DNA of 64,000 nucleotides. It comes from Alitta virens (Eukaryota > Annelida > Polychaeta > Phyllodocida > Nereididae). A model generated the notes under the pieces. The model was not told where the DNA came from. It saw only the letters and a list, made by a program, of their open reading frames with translations, and made no database searches. The DNA is taken from contig OW028585.1 in NCBI GenBank assembly GCA_932294295.1, positions 21,924,912 through 21,988,911 on the forward strand. Direction: 5' to 3'. Below are positions 24,170 to 35,800 of this stretch, piece after piece (positions within the stretch are counted from its first letter, which is position 1; the number at the start of each line of letters is the position of its first letter). The position numbers and the translations under genes are program-made.

Positions 24170-24423
24170 ATTTGCCTGTTAGAACACTAACCAACAACTC
24201 TGAAGGTCCCAGGTTTGATCGCTGGATGTCAGTATCGCGAGACGTTAACCACAGTGGCTTAAGTAAGTTGAATGTGAATGTGTAAAATGGTATAGACTCA
24301 CACCATATCATCCCATCATTACATCTGATTGTGATAGCTGGTCATGTAAGCCAACTAAGCTTCTGACCAGTAGCATTGATGTAATACCTAAATGACCTTC
24401 CTGCATAATTCACAAAATTGCCA
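24170..24423 (+). repeat. SINE copy (family A) with tRNA-like head
   Basis: A B-box-like GGTTTGATCGC near 24212 is followed by the family body: ATGGTATAGACTCACACC, CATCATTACATCTG, GCCAACTAAGCTTCTGACC and AGTAGCATTGATG. The last ~60 bases duplicate 23701-23762. Confidence 0.65.
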
Positions 24424-25654
24424 GCAAATCTAGACAATCTAAATATTAAAAATTACCCTGTAGTGTTTTGCAAGGATGTACAAAATCTGTTTTGGTTGTG
24501 AAGGAGTGTTCCCTACCCAAATAAAGCTTTAAGTGTAATGGCAAAAACTGAAAAGGAGGTCATTTCATGGACCAGTATAGAAGAAGTGTGAGAATTCATC
24601 AGAAATAATATGGTTATAATGTTATAATAGGTAAACTTGTGTGTGCGACAAACAATGTGAGTGGACATGGCCTATAAAAAAGACAAGTGTCAGAGCTAGT
24701 ACCGGGCTAATCTGGCAATTTTATAAAATACATGCATAAGAAGTTAAACAGACTTCTATGCAACTTTGACCAGCAAGTAAAATGTCAATTCACTCAATAG
24801 ATATGTGCCCATAAAAAAAGCAATGCTTGTGTAGAGATAAATTAGAATAGTTTAAAATTCTTGTTTATTGTGGAGAGACTTAACCCTAAATGCCTAGGCC
24901 CACTGTCAAAATATTATTTCAAGTTAAGGGTTTGCGTGACTGATTCTTATGAAAATGAAGTTTTGAACTATTTCATAGTTTTTAGCAACAATAAGTGAGA
25001 AGAACATTGATGAAGAACTAGAGGGGGGGGGGGGTTAGCTTTTATAGAAGCCTAAGAAAATACTTAAAACATTTGTTCTCAATAAGTTCTGAATAATTTT
25101 AGATTTGTTAAAATAGAATTGTTAAAATAGAATTGTCTTAATAAAAAAACAATCCATGCGCATATAATCTTTGCCATATTATCTTTTCATCCCGAAAATA
25201 TTTCTAGCCATGTACTGCTTTTTAGTTATGATATTCAGGTTTACAACATAATTCAAATTAAATGACTGAATAATTTTAGGTCTGTGAAAGAAAGCGACAT
25301 ATCTAGTCGGGCTCATTTAGTCTAAAAATTGAGTTATTATAATGTGAATAAAAGTTTAGTTACAGCAATGTTGGTATACAAAGTGAAGATTATTTTTCAC
25401 TAAATATAGTCATGTGCATACCAACTTTCTATGTTCCATAAAAAGGAAATATGACGAACCGCGACTTCACGCAAATGCTAAAAATTCTTTCAAATTAACT
25501 AAACATTCAATCGGTCTTGGGAGGGATAAAAAATGAAGATACAGGCATGTGTTATACCTTTTTGGAAATGGCCTTAATAAAACCGGGATGGTTTCCATTT
25601 GAAATTCTGAAATTACTATTTTTCTATGTATTATCACCCCCCTCTAATATTAAC

Positions 25655-25725
25655 GTTAACTTGGTGGAGAAACGGGTTGAGTCAGGGTATTCGGTTCGAG
25701 TCCCACCCCAACCAGCACCCAATGC
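25655..25725 (+). repeat. tRNA-derived SINE head
   Basis: Contains an exact B-box GGTTCGAGTCC near 25693, preceded by an A-box-like TTGGTGGAGAAACGGG. No tRNA fold is possible. It lies upstream of the GPCR exon. Confidence 0.45.
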
Positions 25726-26078
25726 GGTTGACAGCAATCAAAGGCTGAGCAGTTACCCTTAATCCAGACCCAAGACTGTCAAGAGGAGGGGGTTCCAGGG
25801 TCACAGCATCTTTCACACTGGCCAAACAACACCAACAACAGCAGCAAAGTGTGAAAAACCTGGCAAACAGAAGTCAATTCATACCCATGGCAGCAAAGAC
25901 ATAAAATACGTCACAATAATAAGTCATTCAAAGGATCCTCTACAAAAATGTACTTTCTACATTGAAAACAATGGTCATTTAGCTACAATAGCAGTTCTCG
26001 CTGCTGCCACCTGGCTTCGGTTTGTCTCAATGTGGAAATACGACTGAATGTTGTATAACTAAGCATATTCTCTTGCAG

Positions 26079-28912
26079 GGTCTTGTTATTGTATTGATGA
26101 TGAAAGCCGGGTTCCAAGAAATCGTTCAGCTTTAAAGAAGGTGTTTTCGCAGAAGCGTAACATCACATGGACCTACTGCAGAGAGGAATCTTGTCGGGGT
26201 CGTTGTAACACAACCTGGTTGAATTCTTATTCTGTCTTACAACCATCTTGTTCATGTGATAATCTTTGTGCTAAAATAGGCGACTGTTGTTTTGACTTCG
26301 TTATTTATTGTCCTCGTTATGCCATAGGAAAGACAGATAGAAGCGTATCCAAAAGAGCTTCTGCTCTCAGAACATCAAGAAGCATCGCTGACTTCATAAT
26401 TGATTTTGCACTAAGGACAGACGAGGTACCTAGATATACCTCGCAATATGAAAAATGCTTGTTATTGCGAGATTGTCTTTTTGCACGTATTGTTTTTTCT
26501 TGTCCCTCGCACTTGAATACAACAGCGACATTACATTGCGAGTATGAGGCGAACACTCTTCCCCAATATGTCCTTTATAAGAATGAAGAAAAACCTATAC
26601 TTTTTTTTAATAAACATTGCGCAGTATGTCATGGGGTAAATTCGACGGAACTTATACCTATGAGTTTCGAGTACCGATGCAAACAACAGGACCTGTTTGT
26701 TTGGAGAGAAATCATTTTTCATAAGGGTCAACAAGAGTTTATCAAAACCATGATGAAGAATTGTATTCTGTTATATTATATTAACATACCGGATAATGAA
26801 ATTAACGAACTTGAAAGACAATTAAAATGCTCACCACAAAATAATTTTCATGCTTTTCCCAATAACAGGATGTGTGCTTTGAAAGAGCAACTCTGCAGTA
26901 TGTACGTCTCACCTATTTTGATTGGAAACAAGGTTTACAAGAACGATTTGTGTTCACCGTGTCTGACAACAAATGTCAGCCTGGAAGAAAGGCAATGCAT
27001 GCAAAAACCAAAGATTGGTGGAAAGGATGTCAATTCCTTAATGGTAAGTTTTCAAATATTAATGGATCTCGATGGAAAACCAAAACAGATTGTTTCAGGC
27101 AAACTACCGATGTGCTCCACAAAAGAGGATTCCGTTTGTAACAGTTTCCAGTGTTTATATCCAGAAGTAAAATTCGGCATACATTGTTTTGCTACCGACA
27201 GCTTAAATGCACTAGTCCTATCTAAGATCACAGATTTTCAAGATAAGTTGCTGTTAACAATTAAAGCTAAGCAAGAAGACGCAGCAGATGATATTATCCA
27301 ATCATTAAGGCACAAACATTTTCCAGGTCTCCAGAGAGACCATTGCAACAGTTTCCAAGAAACACAAAGAAACATTGACTACACTTTGGTAGAGTGCATT
27401 CTATCCAAAGCAATAGGATATGAAAACCTTGAAAAATTCCTGACAAATATTGAAAATAATGAAACGATATTTGATTTTGTTAATATAAAAAATCATTTGT
27501 TTAATGACACGGTGGATATTTGTGCCGATCTTAATACAAGCATTTCCCTAATTACCAAAAATAGCGTAGACTTCATAGAAGTTTCTCATCTTTTGTTTCT
27601 CGACAACATTAATGGCTATTACTTTTCCGATTCTCAAGTAGAGTGGAACATTCATACAACTCCAGAAGACGGTACTAAGGTCCAGTTTAAAGCATGCTAT
27701 CATAAGATCCATCTCTGTCCCAAAATGATATTCCAAGAAGAAGAATATGCTGTGTTAGAAAACACGTCGGCAGTGCTGCTAAATACAAGAACAATTTTGG
27801 AATATGATTACATTATACTGAACGACAAACGGTTACTCGTTTGCTTTGAGCAAGAAACTGTAAATGCCCTTCATATAATCACACTGACTGGCACGTGTGT
27901 CTCAATTGCATCTCTTGGCGTAACATTCTCTATTTACTTGCGGAAAAAGCATCTTCGAACTATTCCTGGGAAAATGACAATGAACTACATTGTAGCACTT
28001 GGACTAGCGCAGATAGTTCTGCAAAGCAATGATGATTTTGTTAAATATCCTTTACTGTGTAAAGTCATAGGGGCTGCTCAACATTACTTGTGGATGTCGA
28101 CGTTTACTTGGCTAAACTGCATGGCTTACCGAATGCACAAGACTTTTACCAGCAACAGAATCTCTCACCCGAATCCAAATCCTAAATACTGTAAGCTGTC
28201 TCAGTACATAATGCATGGATGGTTCACCCCCTTATGCATTGTGCTACCTTGCCTATCACTTGACTTTGCAGACACTGGTTTGTTCCAGTACGGAGATCTA
28301 GCGCAATGCTGGATATCAAGAATTCACGATAAAAGCATACTCTATGCATTTGCATGCCCAATGCTTTTCTTCGTAATCATTAACACATGCCTGTTGATTA
28401 ACTGTGCCTATGCCATGCGCAGATCCATCCAGGCGGTCACCTTAGTTCATGAATTTACCGATCAACAGATATTCAGAATCTACCTGAGGCTTTTCTTGGT
28501 CATGGGTATCACCTGGTTGGTAGGTTTCCTACCTGATATGACAGGAATCAACTCTTTTTGGTACCCTTTTGTCCTCCTTAACACTTTCCAAGGGGTGTTC
28601 GTCTTTTGTGTGTTCGGGTTACCACACTTAACTTGGAGTTGTAAGTTGCAAAGATCACTGGAACAATACTCGTCATCTTCAACTCACCCAGCATCAGGAA
28701 CATTCATATCACGACGTCAACAACTGAAGGCCGACCTGGGTAATGCGAGCACACTCAGAGGATCCAATTATCGGATGGCAAAGTTGAGAAAGAGACCAAA
28801 AAGGGTACTACCTGTTGGCCAAGCTAAAACCAACCGCAACAAACACTGCAAATACCGTGGATTCAATGGAAAACAGCTGTTTCACAAAGTTCACCAACCA
28901 CTGAGGAACTAA
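26079..28912 (+). CDS. Somatomedin-B / Methuselah-like class B GPCR
   Basis: A cell-surface seven-helix receptor. The main exon starts after the TTGCAG acceptor ending at 26078; the frame reads GSCYCIDDESR and then the protein, about 940 residues in one exon. Near the start is a somatomedin-B domain with the canonical eight cysteines: SCRGRC, CSCDNLC, GDCCFDFVIYC. A long cysteine-rich ectodomain of about 500 residues follows. Seven hydrophobic helices then begin at about 27868 (HIITLTGTCVSIASLGVTF). TM6 has GITWLVGFLP and TM7 LLNTFQGVFVFCVFGL, hallmarks shared by Methuselah-like and adhesion receptors. No GPS/GAIN autoproteolysis motif is visible before TM1, which favours the Methuselah-like type. 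A basic cytoplasmic tail ends the protein. The upstream exon with initiator and signal peptide was not found. Ligand unknown. Confidence 0.9.
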
Positions 28913-28977
28913 TTCTTGAGCTCCTGTACTACATACTACAGAACTGACCACATCTAAAGAACTATTTTTTCTTGTAT

Positions 28978-28983
28978 AATAAA
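28978..28983 (+). terminator. Polyadenylation signal AATAAA for the GPCR
   Basis: AATAAA lies 66 bases past the GPCR stop codon, followed by an AT-rich stretch. Confidence 0.6.
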
Positions 28984-29241
28984 AGCATATATGAAAACAT
29001 AAATTTGTTAAGTGTTCTTCAATAAATTGTAGGGAATGACACTGAATGTTTAATCCAATATGTAAAGGGATATTTCAGGGAACACACCAATTTGCCATTT
29101 CAGGATTGTTTTATATATCATGTTTAATAATATATCAATCTGAGAAGTCTAGTGCTAGTTAGAGTGATCGCGAGCCAGGCGGAGCAGGCGAAACTGGAGC
29201 GCAGAGTGCTAGGTATATATGGCAAAGGGAGCAAGACAGGC

Positions 29242-29478
29242 TGGCCAAATGTGCTATGTGCGTTTTCAAAATGCATGGAAAAAGCATGGTTTTCACCTCA
29301 TTTTAATTAGGCAAAAACCAGGCGTTTTCCATGCGTTTATCCTCCTTCAAATGTGCTATGTGCGTTTTCAAAATGCATGGAAAAAGCATGGTTTTCACCT
29401 CATTTTAATTAGGCAAAAACCAGGCGTTTTCCATGCGTTTATCCTTCTCATGGAAAATGCACGTGGCACATTTGGCCA
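29242..29478. mobile_element. MITE with internal 102-bp tandem duplication
   Basis: Ends are exact inverted repeats, TGGCCAAATGTGC at 29242 and GCACATTTGGCCA ending at 29478. Inside, a 102-bp unit starting near 29247 is repeated from 29349 without visible change. The inner parts (ATGCATGGAAAAAGCATG, TTTTCCATGCG) are also mutually inverted. The open frame across it is an artefact of the repeat. Confidence 0.75.
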
Positions 29479-29484
29479 TGTAGA

Positions 29485-29580
29485 ATGTGTATTGTGCAGA
29501 GCCCTGTGTTAGCCACTGGTTTTTCATCCACAGTGTTACCACCCTTGCCATGAGGAGGCTCAGATTGCTGGAGCCAGCCC
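29485..29580 (+). repeat. Dispersed repeat, second copy of the 17.4-kb element
   Basis: Shares GTGCAGAGCCC, TGTTAGCCACTG, CATCCACAGTGTTACCA and CTTGCCATGAGGAG with 17360-17455. Confidence 0.6.
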
Positions 29581-32500
29581 ATTTGTGACAAAATTTAATA
29601 CATCACATTCCAAAATTGATCTATCTGCTATGAAAAGGCTTCTGTAGCCTGTGAATCCATAACAGGCCACTGCAGTCTGCTCACTCAAAGCAAAATATAT
29701 AACACTTTCTGCCTATGTCCATCTGCCATTAATCCACCATCAGCACTTTTGACCCCCTTCACAATACCTGGCTTCACCACTGATGCTAACCCCACTGACA
29801 ATGCCCATTTCTGCCCAGTCATTCACTATTGTTGCAATAATTTAAAGCTTCTACTGTTTAATGAAGTGGTCATTTGGCTCAGCAGTGAGGGTCCAGGATC
29901 TGAAGCCCTAGTACAATCCAGTTAAATGAAGATGGAGTCCAAAGTAAAGTTGAATGGTTTATTGCATATTAAACTGTGTGTTCCCCACAAAGTCCAAAGA
30001 AATGTTCCATGTGAGATCAGCCTGCACTCAAGAATACATGACTAAATAGCCAGAACTCTCTGCTGCTGTCCTGCAGATGTTGTCTCTCTCTCTCTCTCTC
30101 TGTGCCTCCCTCTCAAGCTAGAGGAGGGGCCAGTGGAGATTAAATACATGGCCTAAAGTGGCCAGGCTGGCCCGTGGCAGGAGCAGCTGCAGATGGGCAT
30201 GCTCAAAGATGCTTATGGAAATTTCCTAGGATTGTTATACTTTTGTGTAATAATTTTTAAATGATTCAGGAAGCATTAATGAATAAATGAGCATCTTGTA
30301 GGGGAGCATGTATTATAGCCTTATGACACTATATATTATATGTACTTATCCATTTCACAAAGCAAAATGTCAACATTTTGTGATATGTGCCGTAGAAGTG
30401 GTTGTTTCTAAAAAATAGTGTTTCCTTGGTTACAATAATTATTATGGGTTCTTTATTTCACAATACCTGGAATGTTGCAGAAGATTTTTGGATTGTTATG
30501 GCTTTAAAAGCCATGTATGGTCACTCGTGAGTCAATAGTCACCGCCTGGAAGACATATTTAGCAAGCCAACATTCCATGATTTTATGTAAAAAGTCTTGC
30601 CAGTCCCCTGTTTAGGAATTTCTGTCATAACATTTCCTACAAAGCGAGTTCTCTTTCTCTAAACAATTTTCTGGTTTACTTGTTGTGTTAAAATAAAAAC
30701 CACCAGTTTTGTCATTGTTGGAATTGTTGTTAAATTTTTCTCAACCCTGGAGTTTATATATATTCATGCAGGAGCACTGTGCGATTAAAACTACTCCACG
30801 CCTCCCCACCCCGCCCCCCCCCCCCCCCCCACAAGGCTATACCACTGAAAACAACCAATCCCTCAGCCATTCTTAAAACCTCCCTCCCCCCTCCCCTTCT
30901 CTCTAACCACATTTACTTAGCCCCTATGTTAACCACTTGACCACCAATAACCTTGCTATATGTTTCACTCACAGAACTAATGATGCTTTGAAACTAGTGA
31001 TGGGAGTCAGTGACATTTTTGTAGCTGATCATCAGTTGAGGGAAACCAACTGATGATCGATTTTAGTCGGTTTGGATACCTGTAAAATGATTATTAAACT
31101 CCATACATTTTCACTTACAAAATATTGAATTGTGGAAACAACACTAAGTGTCACTACAACTGTTAATGAGAATCAATAGAATGCTTTCTTTTCAAACCTT
31201 AATCTGAACTTAATTAACTCGTACATCATTCAGCCTAAATGTATGTCGGAACTGACAAAAATCATTCCTACAGCATTCAATCAATCGTCGCAATTTTTTT
31301 ATTAAGTGACTGATGATTGAATAAACAATGTCACCCTAAAGTAGGTCTAGTTCTTCCACACTCCATAGAAACCTTGTGGTGCTAACCTTGTGGTGCTAAT
31401 GCCACCCCCACTGCCAACAAAGTGACAAAAATACATCATCCAAGACAAACAGATGAGTTTTTGCCATTTCCATGAAGTAAACTTGATGCTGACAAAATTA
31501 TGATAATATCAACTACAGAAGTCTTCACCTTTATGTTTTGTGATGCCCATCAATTTAGCATGTCGATCAGCAAATATATGATAAATATATATATATGAGA
31601 GTGGGATGAAATTCACATGCTATGAATACTGAGCATTTTCAAGTGGCACATTTCCCTTTTGGACACATGAAGCCTATTACCAAAAACAATGCAAATGATG
31701 CTTGGTATAAAACCCTCCAGCAGTAGCCTATGAATGAAGAAAAAAGCAGTGCAGCTGAGATCACGTTAAAAGGCATGCATGCCCTCTCTAATAGTCTCTA
31801 AAAAACTTTCTATTCAATTTAATTGCCAAAAGAGACCAACTTTTTTAAAAGAAAAGGGAAGATCAAAAAGTAATCAAATCCTTGTATCCATAAAAATCAA
31901 GCAAAAAATTAAAAAATTTATAATCAACTCAGATATTTGAACGATATGCTCCCATACATTCATCTACATGTACATAGCATTTGAAAATGCAAATCAAAAT
32001 TAACATAGTTAGCACTCATCATCAGCTTTTAAGGCATCAAGGTATAAAGAATATTAAGGACGGTATAATGTCAAAAATATTGCTGGTAATATCTCTTCAT
32101 ATTAAAGTTATGTCATTCTGCTAAATAAATAGATAAATAAAAAACAAAAGGAAGTTTTTTAAGTGATAATTCTTGTTGAAGTAATCCACATAGAGTAGCA
32201 ACTGTGAGTCAAAAAACAACAGCTAAATCTCTATTCAATAATATTTACGTAGACTATCTTACAGTTTTTTTCACACTTACATAGGTATGTCACATAATTA
32301 CATGATCTATCAGTAAATTTCCATTCATACCACTCCAAGATTTTATATTTTAGACCTAGCACCATTTGCACAAAAGTAAAATAATAACTTTTAAAACCAC
32401 AACTTCCAACTAAAAAGTGGTTACATATTTTAATAATTTACCTTACAGAGCAAAACTACTAGACAATAAAATTAACTAAAAACTACACTTCGCAACACTG

Positions 32501-32594
32501 AGTTTTGTCTCGACATCCAAATTCGCCACCCCTGAAATAGGCCGAAACACATAATTGGCCGAATAACATATCAAAACACATTGAATTGTTATTA
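29581..32594. other. Intergenic tract between GPCR and GSTZ1
   Basis: No gene seen. It holds a possible degenerate SINE head near 29875-29925 (GGCTCAGCAGTGAGGG, later TACAATCC), a (TC)n run at 30083-30101, and a C run at about 30814-30830. The rest is plain AT-rich sequence. Confidence 0.5.
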
Positions 32595-32810
32595 TTTAAT
32601 ACACAACAGTCTTTTCATGTCATTTACTGCGTTCTAACACTCTCATCAAAGAAGTGTTATTGTCAACTTAAGGTGGCAAATTTCGATGTCGTGCGAGCGT
32701 CATCTAGTGTAAGAGACACATTTCTTCAGATCTTTGAGATGTCCACCTAAGTTTCGTGTATTTATCAGTTGCTGCAACTTTGACCAGTGAATTGATAAAT
32801 AACGGTGATT

Positions 32811-35800
32811 TCATTTTAACTCTTCGGGACAGTCGGGTTGTTTTTTTGGGTCAGCTGCCTTGAAAGCATCCAATTCTACCAGAGCGTCATTAACTCGGGA
32901 AATGATCGGAAATTTGCTCATGTCAACGTTAAATCTGTAAAGATAAACGGCACAATAAAGACAAAAAAAAAAGATAATTATTTTTCAATATTTACCCAGA
33001 TTCAAATTCTTTTATATGTACTTACTCAAAAGCACAGATACATTAACCACATCATAATAATAATTTTGCTAATCATCAGCCTAATTATGCTTTCAGAATG
33101 GGGTGTCACTTTCAAGATATCTTTGTTGTCCCTGCTGAGGGGCCACCCAAGTCCAAGAATATTTTAATTACAACACAAAAGGCAGTCAATCTATGTGAGA
33201 GGATATCTGAGATGTCGCCAGCTACTGATAAGTATTTTCTTATTTCCAAGTACTGTGAAAACACATGAGCTGTCACGACTTAAAGGACCACATTCAAATG
33301 CAAAATATAGTAAACATCATCCTACCTCTTTGCATTATAAACCTGAGGTACCAGAGCGAGGTCAGCTATCGTAACCGAATCTCCAACACAATACCTTCCT
33401 GCTGTTTGTTGTAAAACTGGTTCTAACCCTTAAAAAGCAAATAATTACAAAATCATTTGACAATAAGAAGTAATGCATTTCAATGGATAAGGCCAAAAAA
33501 AAAAAAAACACCTTTGTTTCTGGTAACATTTTAGAAAAATCTTGGGTCAGTAGTATAGATAAACGCTTTTTTTTTTAAGGATGCCATGACTGAAACTCAT
33601 AAAAAGTGGTGAGAATGTAAAAATGGATTTTCCAGGAAGCTTCTAGACAATTTCACTAGGCTACAGCGTAATACTGGCTGCAGAGCTTCGCGCCCTAGAA
33701 TATGATTGGCTGAAGCAAAATGTCTCCAAGCTGCACCATTTCTTGAGCATTTTATATATATTTAACGTCTTATAGTTTAACTAATTGTGGCTATATTATA
33801 TAGAAAGTTGTGTTTCTGAATCATTAGGCAATACTTTTCCTGGTCTGAAAATAGTTCTGACAGAAAGCCACAAAATTTACCACGCCATAAGTCTCTTTTC
33901 TTTTGCTATTACTTCTGTGAAAAAGGTCAATTGACAACACATTAAAATCTTTCGATAAATTAGGGTCGGTCGGATTACCAGAAACAGAGTTTTTTGCTTT
34001 TTTTTGCCTTACTAATAACCCACACAACATGTCTTACAGATAAAGAATTAAAACATAGGACATTATGTTTTGATGAAATATTAAAATCTCATTTTAGGTT
34101 TGATTTATCTAGCTAACAAAAATAATAAACATACAAAGTTATTTTTTGATGACGCTAATCTCATTTTAGCTTGGATGCATGTTTAAATAAGTCAAAAGTT
34201 ACCATCAAGGATTGAATAAAACATTAACATGATTAGTTTCGTACAATTCTGAATAGGGAAAATAATTATCAAAATAAGAAAATGAAAAACAAATAAAAAG
34301 AAACCCCATTCTAACAAGAATCTCAACATAAAAAAAACACACCAATGCGTTAATTAAAAACTTTCAACTCACCCTCGAAACCCTTCGTTATAACTTCATG
34401 CGCCCACGTGACTTTGTAATTGCTATCTCCAGCAAGTTTAGAGACTTTTATCAAAACATCCAAATTCTGCACAGGTTGAATTCCTGAGTTTACAATTTCC
34501 GCTATTCTTCTTGCCTAAAAGATAAAACAAAATCAATACACTAACCGATAAATCTTGAGATAATCTGACAGACTTGGTTTATTGCATAATTTAAACAAGA
34601 ATGACTGCATTGGATTAGGATATTGCCACCTTCCTCAAGGTGTAATTGAAGTACAGGATGCAGACAAAAACTGCACCACAGGAGGACATTTCCATTTTAT
34701 ATATATGCTGACCAACGTTATGATAAGTCTAATTTATATAACGAGTAACAATAACTGCAAGTAACAAAGCATTGCATTGATCTGACTAATTATATTCAAT
34801 ACGCTGGCCCATGTAATCCACAACTTTTGGTAACTTATCTTATACAGACTGAAGTGCAATAGTTATATCCTTCCGTGTCATGATATAACCAACAAAAATG
34901 TTAGTTAACTCCCGACTATGAGGGATATAAGTAACTTATACTCCATTAGGCATATTCCATAATTAGTTTGATTGTTTTGTTTTTATGCCTTTATTATGCA
35001 AAACAAGTTCAGTTTGCACTCAGGAGGGAGTTAACTAACGTTTTTGTTGGTTATTGCCCGCTTAGAACAATAGGAAAACAGTCTAAGTGGAGTATAATTG
35101 TAAGTTATACACAGAATTGTTTCACGGGCTGACAATACAATGAATACATGCAGCAATGCTATCTATGTGTGTTCAATGTAAATGTCTACAATGGGTCTGA
35201 AGCTTAGTCAGCTTATATGACAAGCTGCCAAAGGCAGATGTAATGATGAGATGATAAGGTTTTGATTTCACATCACGTTACATGTGTACTTGCCTCAGCA
35301 TACACCGTGTATGAAGTTATTATGCAAACCCATTATTTTCCATTATCTAAAATATGGCCCAAGAAAATAAATTGCTAACTTTTGAAGACTTAGGGCAATC
35401 CATTGGACATGTTTGTGCCTAATTTACAACAACTACAAACTGTAGTTTACAAAGTAAAACAAAGAAACAATATAACTGGTGTCTGATGCTATTATGCTTA
35501 AGAAAACTGTCCAGGAAATCAGCCAGAAAAGGAAAAGAAGTGTTGGAAAAGGGTTCAAGGACCTTAGTGCAAGGGATTTGAGGAAACTAAGGCTGATTAT
35601 GGGTCAAAATCCACTTCATACTAGCCAAGAAATATTTGAAATGGCAGGATTACCTGATGTCAAACGAGACAGGAGGTGCAGAATTTTCAGAAAACTGGGT
35701 GATGTGAAGAAAGCTATTTGTAAACCACCCCTGAATGACAGCCACAGGGAATGTCATCTTATTTGGGCCAGGCAGAACATCAAAACAGATTTCAGCAAGG

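Noticed and set aside
29219..29512. 97-codon frame with two identical 34-residue repeats
   Set aside because: Product of the 102-bp (34-codon) tandem duplication in a non-coding MITE.
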